From: Paenibacillus algorifonticola
Lineage (GTDB): Bacteria; Bacillota; Bacilli; Paenibacillales; Paenibacillaceae
Direction of reading: 5' to 3'
Assembly (NCBI RefSeq): GCF_000971975.1
Contig: NZ_KQ040780.1
Location: 662 to 64,661 of the forward strand
DNA: 64,000 nucleotides
Under the pieces are notes generated by a model. That model ran no database searches. It saw only the letters and a program-made list of their open reading frames with translations, and was not told the DNA's origin. This document shows, in pieces, positions 25,806 through 35,041 of the stretch (positions within the stretch are counted from its first letter, which is position 1; the number at the start of each line of letters is the position of its first letter). The position numbers were made by a program, and so were the translations under genes.

Positions 25806-27089
25806 ATGATAACCAAAACGTATAAACCTTATATTTTCAAAGCAGAAGCAGGCCAATCCACCGATGATTATTTCAATTATGCAACGGCCGTCCAAACGAT
25901 TAAAAACATGCTGGAGGAAGCTTTCGGCGCACCTATGCAGCTGTATATGCAGGATGACGGGGACGATGTGTGGGACTGGGTATCGGATGATCTCGCAAGC
26001 GAGTATGAAGGGGTGAAGCGGGAGGCCGCTATTTACGACTTGGTGGAGGATCGCTCATTCCGATTTGAGGATTCGAAGTCTGAAGCCAATTACCGGATCA
26101 ATCCTTCGCTGCGCAATAATGTCATTACTTATCCCGAATATGAGGTAGCTTTCGCGCGAATCCCGTTTTTGCGTCAGTATGGTCTAAATACGGAAGATAT
26201 TATTTTTGCGAAAAATGATGAGACGATGCGTGCTTTTCTCGAAGCGATGCAGGAGAGGCAGCTTAGCGAACGGCGTGTGACGATTTTTACCGATACGAAG
26301 GAAGGGTTTGAGCGCAGCCGCGAGCAAATTACGCGTATGGTGGAACGCGACGAGGTAATGATGAGCGATTCCTTGAAGCAGCAAATTTATCGTTCCATTG
26401 ATGAGTTTTTCTCGCGGGATCGCGAGTTTTTCCAAACCTATAACGTGCCGTATAAAAGAGGTATTCTACTGTATGGCAAGCCAGGGAATGGCAAGACAAC
26501 GCTCGTAAAATCAATTGCAGGCAGCGTGGAGGCTCCGGTCGCCTACTGGCAAATTACGGAGTATACGACGAGCGATTCGATTCAGCAGGTGTTCTCCGCT
26601 GCGATGAAAATGGCGCCAATGATTCTCGTCATTGAGGATATTGATTCGATGCCGGATTCGGCACGCTCCTTCTTCCTGAATACGCTGGACGGGGCAACGT
26701 CCCGTGAAGGGCTGTTCCTGATTGGCACGACGAATTATCCGGAAAAAATCGATCCGGCGCTCATGAACCGCGCGGGCCGTTTCGACCGGGCTTATGAGAT
26801 GAAGCTGCCGGATAAGGAACTGCGGCTCGCCTATTTGCAGCGTAAAGGGTTCGGAAGGCTGGCAGGGGAAGCCGATGGACTCATGGAGGATGCAGCGCAG
26901 TTTACTGAGGGCTTCTCGTTTGCCCAGCTAAATGAGCTGTATGTATCCGCGGCGCTTCAGAAGCACTACGAGCAAAGTGTGGATTTGAAGCGGGTCATTG
27001 AAGAGCTGAAAACGGACTTTGACAAGGACCGCCGCGGAGTATGGATGGCTGACAAGGGGCAAAAGCCGGTTGGCTTTCAAACGCGTTAA
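25806..27089 (+). CDS. AAA-family ATPase, YjoB-like
   Basis: 427 residues. ATG 25806 is the only plausible start in frame, though AAAGGAG lies about 14 nt upstream, a long spacing. Residues 1-200 are a family-specific N-terminal domain of unknown role; 218-360 are the AAA core: Walker A YGKPGNGKTT (about 223-232), Walker B ILVIEDID, sensor IGTTNYPEKID and the arginine-finger region NRAGRFDRAYEM. Single AAA ring ATPases of this type are thought to remodel proteins. Preceded by a possible leader-peptide attenuator. Confidence 0.85.
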   Translation: MITKTYKPYIFKAEAGQSTDDYFNYATAVQTIKNMLEEAFGAPMQLYMQDDGDDVWDWVSDDLASEYEGVKREAAIYDLVEDRSFRFEDSKSEANYRINPSLRNNVITYPEYEVAFARIPFLRQYGLNTEDIIFAKNDETMRAFLEAMQERQLSERRVTIFTDTKEGFERSREQITRMVERDEVMMSDSLKQQIYRSIDEFFSRDREFFQTYNVPYKRGILLYGKPGNGKTTLVKSIAGSVEAPVAYWQITEYTTSDSIQQVFSAAMKMAPMILVIEDIDSMPDSARSFFLNTLDGATSREGLFLIGTTNYPEKIDPALMNRAGRFDRAYEMKLPDKELRLAYLQRKGFGRLAGEADGLMEDAAQFTEGFSFAQLNELYVSAALQKHYEQSVDLKRVIEELKTDFDKDRRGVWMADKGQKPVGFQTR

Positions 27090-27110
27090 GCCTTTCCTAG
27101 CAGCTAATTA

Positions 27111-27153
27111 ACGTAATCGGATGGCGGCAAAGGATGCTGCCATCCGATTACGT
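27111..27153. terminator. Perfect inverted repeat, terminator of the AAA gene
   Basis: ACGTAATCGGATGGC is repeated in inverse 13 nt later (15 perfect pairs). Only a short T run follows, so termination may be incomplete and the alpha/beta hydrolase could be partly co-transcribed. Confidence 0.65.
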
Positions 27154-27181
27154 TTGAAATGAAAGGAGAGTTGAAACGGAA

Positions 27182-27985
27182 ATGGATTATGGTTCAAATG
27201 CAATCTCGTTATCCCGTCATTCGCGTGGACGCCGTTCACCTTGGAAGCGAGTACTGCTATGGGCAGCCATCATCGTCCTTGTTCTCATCCTAGGGCTAGT
27301 CCTATTTTTGCAGGTGAAGACGTATAGCCCGCTGGAAGAAGCGCTGACCGCGCTGAATAGCGACGGCTCGGTTCAGGTAAGCGAGCTGAAGCATGGATAC
27401 CGTTTTGAACCGGGGGAAGGCAAGGAGCTGCTTTCGCCTAATATTATTTTTTATCCAGGAGGGCTGGTGAAGCCGGAAAGCTATGCACCGCTTGCAAGGC
27501 GCTTAGCAGAAGCTGGACATCGCGTTTATGTTGCGTCAATGCCATTTAACTTGGCGCTCACTGCGCAGGATCGCGCAGATGAATACATAGCGGAGCATCC
27601 GGAAGAAAGCTACGTGATCGGCGGGCATTCACTTGGCGGAGCGTTTGCTGCGAGATATGCGGCGGAGCATCAAGGCAAGCTGGCCGGCATCTTTTTCATG
27701 GGCGCTTATGCCGATGACGGGGCCGATTTGAGCGGCAGCAAGCTTGCGGTACTGCAAATTACGGGAACGCTGGACGCTGTGCTGAACAAGGAAACCTGGG
27801 AGCAATCGAAGAAAAATTTGCCTGCGGATCAGACCGAATATGTATCGATTGAAGGCGGCAATCACGGCGGCTTCGGTACATATGGCAAGCAGTCCGGCGA
27901 CAACGATGCGACGATAACGGCATCCGAGCAGGCGGACGAGGTAGCAGCCGCAATCGATACTTGGCTGGAGAAGCTGCAAAAATAA
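27182..27985 (+). CDS. Membrane-anchored alpha/beta hydrolase
   Basis: 267 residues. A basic N-terminus (RHSRGRRSPWKRV) precedes one membrane helix (about 24-44); the rest faces outward and has the alpha/beta-hydrolase fold. The nucleophile elbow is GGHSLGG, the acid is probably in TGTLDAV, and the catalytic His in EGGNHGGFG. AAAGGAG precedes the ATG. The elbow and end motifs resemble the dienelactone-hydrolase/lipase group; substrate unknown. Confidence 0.8.
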   Translation: MDYGSNAISLSRHSRGRRSPWKRVLLWAAIIVLVLILGLVLFLQVKTYSPLEEALTALNSDGSVQVSELKHGYRFEPGEGKELLSPNIIFYPGGLVKPESYAPLARRLAEAGHRVYVASMPFNLALTAQDRADEYIAEHPEESYVIGGHSLGGAFAARYAAEHQGKLAGIFFMGAYADDGADLSGSKLAVLQITGTLDAVLNKETWEQSKKNLPADQTEYVSIEGGNHGGFGTYGKQSGDNDATITASEQADEVAAAIDTWLEKLQK

Positions 27986-27990
27986 AACGG

Positions 27991-28039
27991 TTGCAAAAGG
28001 ATATTTTAGCCATTATAATGACGTTGAAAAGGTTTTCAA
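27991..28039 (+). promoter_or_regulatory. Promoter and putative operator of the LacI-family gene
   Basis: TTGCAA (27991-27996), 17-nt spacer and TATAAT (28014-28019) form a near-ideal promoter. Directly after it, TTGAAAAGGTTTTCAA (28024-28039) is a palindrome of the LacI-operator type placed over the transcription start, suggesting autorepression. Confidence 0.75.
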
Positions 28040-28066
28040 AAAAAGAAAATAAAGGATGGTTTGGCG

Positions 28067-29095
28067 ATGAAGCCTACGATCCGTGACGTTGCTAGAATGG
28101 CTAACGTATCCATCAGCACCGTTTCCCGTGTCATGAATGCGCCGGAATCGGTCACGAAGGATAAGCGACAGCGTGTGCTAGAAGCGATTGAAAGCTTGAA
28201 TTATCACCCGAATGCGCTGGCCCGAGGTCTTATTTTCAAAAAGTCGCAATTGCTTGGCGTTCTCATTCCCGACATCCGCAATCCTTATTTTGGCGAAATT
28301 ATTCGCGGCATGGAGGATGCGGCTAAGCAGCTCGGCTACAATTTGATGATTTACAATACGGACCGGGTGCCGGAGCGAATTATTTCTTATCTGGATACGT
28401 TGAACAAGCAGCAGGCCGACGGCTTATTGTTCGTCAGCGATTATGTCCAGAGGCAGTATTACGAAACGATGCAAGCTTGCGGTTATCCTGTCGTGCTTGT
28501 GTCAACCGTGTCTTTCGAATATGAGCTTCCATCCGTCAAGGTTGACGAGGAGGCAGCCGCTTTCGAAGCGGTTAGTTATTTAATTGAACAAGGGCATCAG
28601 CATATTGGCCTCATCTGCTTCACGCTGCCCGACCCCATCTCAGGTCAGACCCGCCATGACGGCTTCGTCCGGGCTCTCGAACGAAACAACCTCCATCATT
28701 GTGCAAGCTACGTAGAGTTTGCAACACACTGGTTTGAAGAAGCATATGCAGCCACCTCCCGCTTATTCGACCGATACCCACACTTAACTGCTGTATTTGC
28801 TTGCTCCGATGAATTTGCAATGGGCGTCATTTCCTGTTTGCATGACCGTGGAATCCGTGTTCCCGATCAAGTATCCGTAGTAGGCTTTGACAACCTGCGC
28901 ATGTCTTGGATGACGATACCGAAGCTGACGACGATTGCCCAGCCCATGTATGCGATCGGCTGGAGAGCTGTAGAAAAAATGCATGAGCAGCTCGAATTCG
29001 GAGAAGCAGCTGTTCTAAGAGAATGGCTTCCTCACGAGTTAATCGTCAGAGAGTCCACTTTGCCCATGTTTCATAGGCCACAGCACAGGGAATAA
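28067..29095 (+). CDS. LacI-family transcriptional regulator
   Basis: 342 residues from ATG 28067 (AAAGGATGG upstream). The N-terminal helix-turn-helix and hinge (TIRDVARMANVSISTVSRVM ... HPNALARGL) is textbook LacI/GalR. A periplasmic-binding-protein-like effector domain follows (LLGVLIPDIRNPYFGEI, VFACSDEFAMGV, VSVVGFDN). It precedes an alpha-glucoside-type ABC transporter and probably represses it in the absence of sugar. The palindrome in its own promoter is the likely operator; no clear second copy is seen before the transporter. Confidence 0.92.
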   Translation: MKPTIRDVARMANVSISTVSRVMNAPESVTKDKRQRVLEAIESLNYHPNALARGLIFKKSQLLGVLIPDIRNPYFGEIIRGMEDAAKQLGYNLMIYNTDRVPERIISYLDTLNKQQADGLLFVSDYVQRQYYETMQACGYPVVLVSTVSFEYELPSVKVDEEAAAFEAVSYLIEQGHQHIGLICFTLPDPISGQTRHDGFVRALERNNLHHCASYVEFATHWFEEAYAATSRLFDRYPHLTAVFACSDEFAMGVISCLHDRGIRVPDQVSVVGFDNLRMSWMTIPKLTTIAQPMYAIGWRAVEKMHEQLEFGEAAVLREWLPHELIVRESTLPMFHRPQHRE

Positions 29096-29369
29096 AGAGG
29101 CCTAGGCCGATGTCTATTCGCTGTTCTTGTCACCTGCGGTTCATTTGCTCAATATGTCGAATGTAAGCGCGTTCATTTATGGCGGAGCAGTGGGTATCTT
29201 TCTGCTATCTCATTTCGCTTTCATCGTGAAGGGGGTGATGCATCATTACGCTATGAAGATTGCTTTCATGAACGACGTACAACCTACAAACGTACATCAT
29301 GCGGCGAACGTTCATCAACGAGAATGACTTGCGATTCACTTGACTATGAACGATAAGGGGATGGGTCTT

Positions 29370-30791
29370 TTGAAAAAGCCATTTAAGTTTGGTTATACGC
29401 TCATGCTGAGCATGGTTCTAATTATGGCGCTGCTCGTAGCTGCTTGCAGCAGCGGAAGTGGCGGGAGCAACAGTACTGCAAGCGAGGAAGCGCCAGCAAC
29501 AGCTACACCTGAGGCAAGTACGGAAGCTACGAAGGAGCCAGCAGGAAACGCAGATGGTTCGCCGCTGGAGCAGGCGCTTGCCGGCAACTATAAAGGCACG
29601 AAAGTCTCGATGTTTGGTCCATTCGTTGATGTGGACCAGGTGAAATTCGAGGAGAGCATTAAGGCGTTCGAGGAGCAAACGGGCATCGACATTCAATATG
29701 AAGGCTCGAAGGAGTTTGAGGCGACGATTTCCATTCGAATCGACGGCGGCAATGCCCCGGATATCTCCGACTTCCCGCAGCCGGGACTGCTGGCGAATTT
29801 CGTGAAATCGGGCAAGGTTATCGATGTGTCGCAATTTCTGGACGCAGATAAGCTGAAGGGCAACTACAATCAGAGCTGGCTGGATATGGCGACGATGGAA
29901 GGGCCGAATGGATCGATTATGGCCGGAGTATGGAACCGCAGCAGCGTGAAAAGCCTCGTCTGGTATCCAAAGAAAGAGTTCGATGATGCGGGCTATACCG
30001 TACCGAAAACATGGGATGAGCTGCTGGCGCTAACCGAGCAAATTGCGGCAGACGGCGACCCGGCATGGGCGATTGGCATCGAGAGCGGAGCAGCAACAGG
30101 TTGGCCCGCAACCGACTGGATCGAAGATATTATGCTGCGCACTACAACACCAGAAAACTATGATAAGTGGGTAAAAGGCGAGCTGCCATTTACAGATCCT
30201 GTTGTGAAAAATGCATTCGAGAAGCTGTCGCAAATTTGGCTGAACGACGACTATGTATACGGCGGACGCAAGTCAATTGTAACGACCGCGTTCGGCGATT
30301 CGGTAACGCCGATGTTCGATCATCCGCCCAAAGCATGGCTGCATCGCCAAGCCAGCTTTATTACAAGCTTCTTCCCTGAAGGTTTGAAATCCGGTGAAGA
30401 TTATGACTGGTTCTACTTGCCGTCGATCGATGAGGCCTATGGCAATCCGGTACTCGTTGCAGGCGATTTGTATGCAATGCATAACGACCGTCCGGAAGTG
30501 CGCGCGGTTATGGAGTTCTTCACGACAGGCGAATCGATTAAGACCTGGGTGCAGTCCGGCGGCGTAATCGCGCCAATGAATGATGCAAGCCTAGATTGGT
30601 ATCCGACGGATGTGGAGCGCAGAATGGGGGAGCTGGTGAAAAATGCTTCGACGCTGCGCTTCGATGGCTCTGACCTGATGCCTGGCTCGGTAGGCGCAGG
30701 CACGTTCTGGAAAGGAACGACGGACTATATTAGCGGTACCGTTGATTTGGACGGCGCGCTTAAAGAAATTCAGTCTGGCTTTAACAATTAA
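29370..30791 (+). CDS. Alpha-glucoside-type ABC transporter binding lipoprotein (AglE-like)
   Basis: 473 residues from TTG 29370, chosen because AAGGGG lies 9 nt upstream and the product then starts MKKPFKFGYTLMLSM with lipobox LVAAC. A Ser/Thr/Ala-rich linker leads to an SBP_bac_1 fold. Segments such as ISDFPQPGLLANF, VWNRSSVKSLVWYPKKEF and WPATDWIEDIMLR fit the AglE/alpha-glucoside branch. It captures a di- or oligosaccharide for the two permeases downstream. No ATPase gene is present, so a shared MsmX-type ATPase elsewhere is expected. The 270 nt to its left show no convincing gene. Confidence 0.85.
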   Translation: MKKPFKFGYTLMLSMVLIMALLVAACSSGSGGSNSTASEEAPATATPEASTEATKEPAGNADGSPLEQALAGNYKGTKVSMFGPFVDVDQVKFEESIKAFEEQTGIDIQYEGSKEFEATISIRIDGGNAPDISDFPQPGLLANFVKSGKVIDVSQFLDADKLKGNYNQSWLDMATMEGPNGSIMAGVWNRSSVKSLVWYPKKEFDDAGYTVPKTWDELLALTEQIAADGDPAWAIGIESGAATGWPATDWIEDIMLRTTTPENYDKWVKGELPFTDPVVKNAFEKLSQIWLNDDYVYGGRKSIVTTAFGDSVTPMFDHPPKAWLHRQASFITSFFPEGLKSGEDYDWFYLPSIDEAYGNPVLVAGDLYAMHNDRPEVRAVMEFFTTGESIKTWVQSGGVIAPMNDASLDWYPTDVERRMGELVKNASTLRFDGSDLMPGSVGAGTFWKGTTDYISGTVDLDGALKEIQSGFNN

Positions 30792-30817
30792 ATTTTAATT
30801 GAAGGAGGGGCTGGGCC

Positions 30818-31900
30818 ATGCTAGCTTCCACGCCAAAAACGAGCAAATCGCGAAACGTTGCCGTTACTCTGGCTGTCGTGCTTGTAAATGCGATTTTACA
30901 CTCAAGCATTTACCTGTTTTTGCGCGATACGAATTTGCCATCTGTCTTATATGCTTTGCTTGCTATCATTTGGGGAGTGCTGGGCGTTTATTCGATATAT
31001 TGGTCGTTTAACTGGGCAGTGGAACAATATCCGGATATCTGGAAACGACGCATCCAGCCCTTTATTTTCGTTGGACCCGCAGCTTTGCTGCTCGGTTGGC
31101 TGCTGCTCATTCCGACGCTGCGCACCCTCTATATGAGTCTTATGGATGCGGGGACGGAGAAGTTTGTCGGCCTTTCCAATTATGCCGCCATTTTTACAAA
31201 CCGCTTGCTGCTAACCGCGCTGCGCAACAATCTGATATGGGTCGCTTTTGGCGCTACCGCCTGCATCTGTCTAGGACTGCTCATTGCGGTGCTTGCTGAC
31301 CGCAGCAGCTTCGAGAAATTGGCGAAAGGCATTATATTTATGCCGATGGCGATTTCCTTCGTCGCAGCCGGAGTCATTTGGAAATTTATTTATTTCTACA
31401 AGCCGGGAGATGAGCAGATCGGTCTGCTCAATGCGATCGTGGTCGCCTTCGGGGGAGAAGCGCAGGCATTCACCAGCATGCTTCAGCCATGGAATAATCT
31501 CTTTCTTGTCGCCATTCTGATTTGGATGCAGACGGGATTTGCGATGGTGCTGTTCTCGGCGGCGCTCAAGGGCGTGCCGGAGGATATGCTTGAGGCGGCG
31601 CGCATTGACGGCGCGGGGGAAATTCGTATTTTTCGCAGCATCATTATACCGGCGATTTCAGGGACGATTTTGTCCGTATCGACGACGATTGTTGTATTTA
31701 CGCTTAAAATTTTCGATGTCGTCATGGTAATGACCGGGGGGCAATACGATACGGAAGTGGTGGCGACGCAGTTTTACCGCCAGTTTTTCATGTATCGCAA
31801 TGCAGGCTACGGCTCAACGCTGGCGATTGTGCTGCTCTTCGCTGTCATCCCCGTCATCATTATTAATTTGCGGCAGTTCCGGAAACAGGGGGGATTCTGA
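30818..31900 (+). CDS. Sugar ABC transporter permease (MalF/AglF type)
   Basis: 360 residues. AAGGAGGGG precedes the ATG. Two extra N-terminal helices (about 18-65) precede the core six helices, and the EAA loop reads EDMLEAARIDGAGEIRIFRSIIIP, the site that contacts the ATPase. It lies 26 nt after the binding-protein gene and its stop codon overlaps the next start (TGATG). It forms a heterodimeric channel with the next protein. Confidence 0.9.
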   Translation: MLASTPKTSKSRNVAVTLAVVLVNAILHSSIYLFLRDTNLPSVLYALLAIIWGVLGVYSIYWSFNWAVEQYPDIWKRRIQPFIFVGPAALLLGWLLLIPTLRTLYMSLMDAGTEKFVGLSNYAAIFTNRLLLTALRNNLIWVAFGATACICLGLLIAVLADRSSFEKLAKGIIFMPMAISFVAAGVIWKFIYFYKPGDEQIGLLNAIVVAFGGEAQAFTSMLQPWNNLFLVAILIWMQTGFAMVLFSAALKGVPEDMLEAARIDGAGEIRIFRSIIIPAISGTILSVSTTIVVFTLKIFDVVMVMTGGQYDTEVVATQFYRQFFMYRNAGYGSTLAIVLLFAVIPVIIINLRQFRKQGGF

Positions 31901-32994
31901 TGAAGCGAACAAGGAAAAAGACGATGTCGAAAACAATCGTCAACGTCGTACTCGCTTTTATTTGCCTCATCTGGCTCATCCCGACGGTGGGCCTCTTGGT
32001 CTCCTCGTTCCGGCCTGCGGTTGATATTTTGCAAACCGGCTGGTGGACGGTGTTTCCGCACCGCGATTATGTCACGCAATCGACGATCACGCTGCCGAAG
32101 GATACCGATTTGCGGCAGCCGATTGAGGTGAATGGCGAAGTATTTGACGACGATCAGCTGCGCAGCGGCGTCACCGCGCAGGATGGCAGCAGGCTGATCT
32201 GGGAAAATCGCCGGGCGCGTACGATCCAGGTGCAGCAGCCGGACTGGAAGGTGAATACGAATTTCACGCTGGAAAATTACAATGGTGTGCTGACGGGCAA
32301 AAGCTTTGAAATTATGCAGGCAGACGGCACTATAAAAGCGCAGAAGGGAGAAGGCCTCTCCAAAGCATTTCTCAATACGATGGTTGTGACGATTCCATCG
32401 ACGATTATCCCGATCCTGATCGCGACATTTGCCGCTTATGCCTTTGCATGGCTGCGTTTTCCGCTGCGGCGCTCCATGTTTGTCGCCGTCATCATGATGC
32501 TGGTTGTGCCGCTTCAGGTCGCGCTAATCCCGATCTTGAAGGATTATACGGCACTTGGCCTGAATGGCAGCTACCTTGGCATATGGATCGCGCATACCGG
32601 CTTCGGCCTGCCGCTGACGATCTATTTTATGTATACGTTTATTAGCCAGCTGCCCAAGGACCTGTTCGAATCGGCGTTTATGGATGGGGCGTCGAACTTT
32701 ACGATTTTCACAAGGCTCATTCTGCCGTTGTCGGTTCCGGCGATTGCCTCCATCGGCATTTTTCAGTTTCTGTGGGTATGGAACGATTATTTAGTATCCT
32801 TGGTGTTTATCGGCAGCCAGCCTGATGTACAGGTCATGTCGATGCGAATTGCCGCGATGGTAGGATCAAAAGGCAGCGATTGGCATCTGCTGACGGCAGC
32901 TGCGTTCGTCTCGATGCTGATGCCGCTAACCGTATTTTTCGCCCTGCAAAAATATTTCGTCCGCGGCTTATTGGGCGGCTCGGTGAAAGGTTAG
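31900..32994 (+). CDS. Sugar ABC transporter permease (MalG/AglG type)
   Basis: 364 residues, longer than MalG (about 280) because an extracellular insert of about 80 residues follows TM1 (roughly 40-125), a trait of AglG-type permeases. Core helices and the EAA loop ESAFMDGASNFTIFTRLILP are intact, as is a conserved C-terminal FVRGLLGGSVKG. Translation is coupled to the upstream permease. No glycosidase or ATPase follows. Confidence 0.9.
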   Translation: MKRTRKKTMSKTIVNVVLAFICLIWLIPTVGLLVSSFRPAVDILQTGWWTVFPHRDYVTQSTITLPKDTDLRQPIEVNGEVFDDDQLRSGVTAQDGSRLIWENRRARTIQVQQPDWKVNTNFTLENYNGVLTGKSFEIMQADGTIKAQKGEGLSKAFLNTMVVTIPSTIIPILIATFAAYAFAWLRFPLRRSMFVAVIMMLVVPLQVALIPILKDYTALGLNGSYLGIWIAHTGFGLPLTIYFMYTFISQLPKDLFESAFMDGASNFTIFTRLILPLSVPAIASIGIFQFLWVWNDYLVSLVFIGSQPDVQVMSMRIAAMVGSKGSDWHLLTAAAFVSMLMPLTVFFALQKYFVRGLLGGSVKG

Positions 32995-33077
32995 GCAGAT
33001 AAGGAGCCTCTCCTTCAAGAAACCCGTGCGTATGCTCGAAAGATTGGGTACAATAGCTGGGTAGGAGGAGATTGAGG

Positions 33078-33791
33078 ATGTCAGATATTGCATTTTTACG
33101 CAACTTCCCCTTTTTTGAACATTTGAATGATTTGGAGCTGGCGGCGATCGCTCCGCTGTTCGTGACGAAAACCTTTGCCAAGGGCGTCCAGCTGTTCTGG
33201 GAGCAGGATGAAGGCGATGAGCTGTATATGATTAAAGCCGGAGCCGTGCAAATTTACCGTCATGAGGAGGATCGCGAGATTATACTCGCCATTTTCCATG
33301 AGGGGGACTATTTTGGCGAGATGGCGCTGATCGATAGTACGAAGCTTCGTTCTGCCTCGGCGAAAGTATTGGAGAAAAGTAAGCTTTATGTATTGAAGCG
33401 CGAGCAGTTTTTTGCGCTGCTAAAGGAAAATCCGGGCATTGCGATTCATATTTTGGGCATTACGCTGGAGCGTCTGCGCAAGGCGAATGAGCTTATTACC
33501 GACCTGACGATTACGAATGCTCGCACGCGAATCTCGCGGCTGCTGCTGCGGCTGTCGGATAAATACGGAACGACGATCGGTCTGAAGCTGACGCATCAGC
33601 AAATTGCCGATATGACCGGTACGGTGCGGGAGACGGTAACGAAGGTGCTGCTTGAAATGCAAAATGAAGGTTATATTCGCATTGTGAGCAAAAAAATCAG
33701 TATTTTAGACAAAGAACAGCTGCAAGTCATCGGCGCCATCCAGCAGGATGGCAGGCTGAACGATGAGGGGACTATCGCTCAGGAAGGCTGA
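33078..33791 (+). CDS. Crp/Fnr-family transcriptional regulator
   Basis: 237 residues from ATG 33078, with GGAGGAG upstream. An N-terminal cyclic-nucleotide-binding-type beta barrel (GDELYMIKAGAVQIY, GDYFGEMALID, RSASAKV) precedes a long dimer helix and a C-terminal winged helix (LTHQQIADMTGTVRETVTKVL). There are no Cys clusters of the Fnr type, so it is probably not an iron-sulfur oxygen sensor; the effector is unknown. Confidence 0.88.
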   Translation: MSDIAFLRNFPFFEHLNDLELAAIAPLFVTKTFAKGVQLFWEQDEGDELYMIKAGAVQIYRHEEDREIILAIFHEGDYFGEMALIDSTKLRSASAKVLEKSKLYVLKREQFFALLKENPGIAIHILGITLERLRKANELITDLTITNARTRISRLLLRLSDKYGTTIGLKLTHQQIADMTGTVRETVTKVLLEMQNEGYIRIVSKKISILDKEQLQVIGAIQQDGRLNDEGTIAQEG

Positions 33792-33973
33792 GTGCAATTA
33801 TTTTTTCGAAAATGTAATTTGGATTACATTTTTTTGCGGGAGAAGTTGTTATGATTTAAAAGAAGAAGATAATAATAATGACGTGATGTCATCCTCCCGT
33901 TTATTCATTACCTATTCATAATGCGCTTCTGAGCGAAGCGCCCTCTCTATTAAGCAAGCATGATGCCTTGCGA

Positions 33974-34028
33974 GAGGCCGCCCTGAAAGTAGTGTTTCAC
34001 TACGGATAGGGCGGTCTCCTTTTTTTTA
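33974..34028. terminator. Bidirectional terminator
   Basis: GAGGCCGCCCT pairs with AGGGCGGTCTC, with a second inner stem GTAGTG/CACTAC, then an eight-T tract. It lies between the convergent Crp/Fnr and AraC-family genes. Confidence 0.85.
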
Positions 34029-34035
34029 TTCCCGC

Positions 34036-34923
34036 TTAACGAATAGATGATGGCTGCCATTGTTTACGGTACACAAGCGGCGTTACCCCCTCCCTTGCCT
34101 TAAACAGGTTGATAAAATGGCTGACGTTGTCGATTCCGACCATTAGAGCGATTTCTGCTACGGGCTGATTCGAATATTTCAATAACTCCTTCGCTTGTGA
34201 AATACGAATGCCAATAACATATTCGTGAGGAGAGAAGCCTGTATAGCGCTTGAATTGCTTGGCAAGATGGTATTTGCTCACCGCATGCCGGCGAGCCAGC
34301 TGATCGAGCGTCATTTTTTGTGCATAATGCTGCTCTAATTCCCCTATGATTGCGGAAATGTAGGGCGGAAGCTCTACGCTCAGCAGCTCCGGTTCCTGCG
34401 CTGCAAGCAGTACCTCAGTTAGAAGCTCTGCCAGCAGCACCGAACTGGTCAACTCGGTGCGTGTGCTTTTTTGCCGATTGATTTGCAGCAATTGCATGAG
34501 GCAGGCTTGAATCCGGCAATCTGGCTGAAGCGTGAGGACCGGAGGGCAGCCCGCGGCAAATTGCTCATAATATTCGCGCGTGGTGCTGCCGCTGAGGTGA
34601 ACCCATAAAAGCTCCCAATTGCCGCCCGCCGCGGCGTCTGCTGCGTAATGCTGGTAGCTCATGCAATCGATGAAAAATAACTGATGAGGCCGCAGCTCGT
34701 AGGTAACGTCACGGTATGTCAAGCGGCCCGCGCCAGCAAGCGTATAGACGAGCAGAAACGATTCGAGCTGCTCCCGCTCGGTATAATAGGGGGAGAATGC
34801 TTGAAAATGGCCGATTTCCTGAATGTAAAAAAGAGCGGATTTTGCGAATGAGGATGGTGTGGCGGCTAGACGGACGGATTCAGGCGTCCAGGCATGAATG
34901 GCTTTTTCACGATAAGCAGACAT
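34036..34923 (-). CDS. AraC-family transcriptional regulator
   Basis: 295 residues from ATG 34923, with GGGGAGG 9 nt upstream. An N-terminal cupin-type ligand domain (GRLTYRDVTYELRPHQLFFID) is followed by two helix-turn-helix units typical of AraC (MTLDQLARRHAVSKYHLAKQF and EIALMVGIDNVSHFINLFK). It is divergent from the arabinose/fucose-isomerase-like gene, with about 118 nt between starts, and probably activates it in response to a sugar. Confidence 0.9.
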   Translation of the reverse strand: MSAYREKAIHAWTPESVRLAATPSSFAKSALFYIQEIGHFQAFSPYYTEREQLESFLLVYTLAGAGRLTYRDVTYELRPHQLFFIDCMSYQHYAADAAAGGNWELLWVHLSGSTTREYYEQFAAGCPPVLTLQPDCRIQACLMQLLQINRQKSTRTELTSSVLLAELLTEVLLAAQEPELLSVELPPYISAIIGELEQHYAQKMTLDQLARRHAVSKYHLAKQFKRYTGFSPHEYVIGIRISQAKELLKYSNQPVAEIALMVGIDNVSHFINLFKAREGVTPLVYRKQWQPSSIR

Positions 34924-35041
34924 GGAGGAATGCCTCCCCAAGATTCTATTATTTTTAAACAACTTTGTTTGATGTTTATTATAATGTAAGCCGTTACAAT
35001 AGTCATATAAAACATGATTATAGCTGAGAGGATGATCCGTC

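Noticed and set aside
29127..29327. 66-codon frame before the alpha-glucoside binding-protein gene
   Set aside because: No Shine-Dalgarno, odd composition (His, Asn), no family resemblance.
33792..33973. CRISPR or tandem repeats in intergenic regions
   Set aside because: No regularly spaced repeats were seen here or elsewhere in the window.
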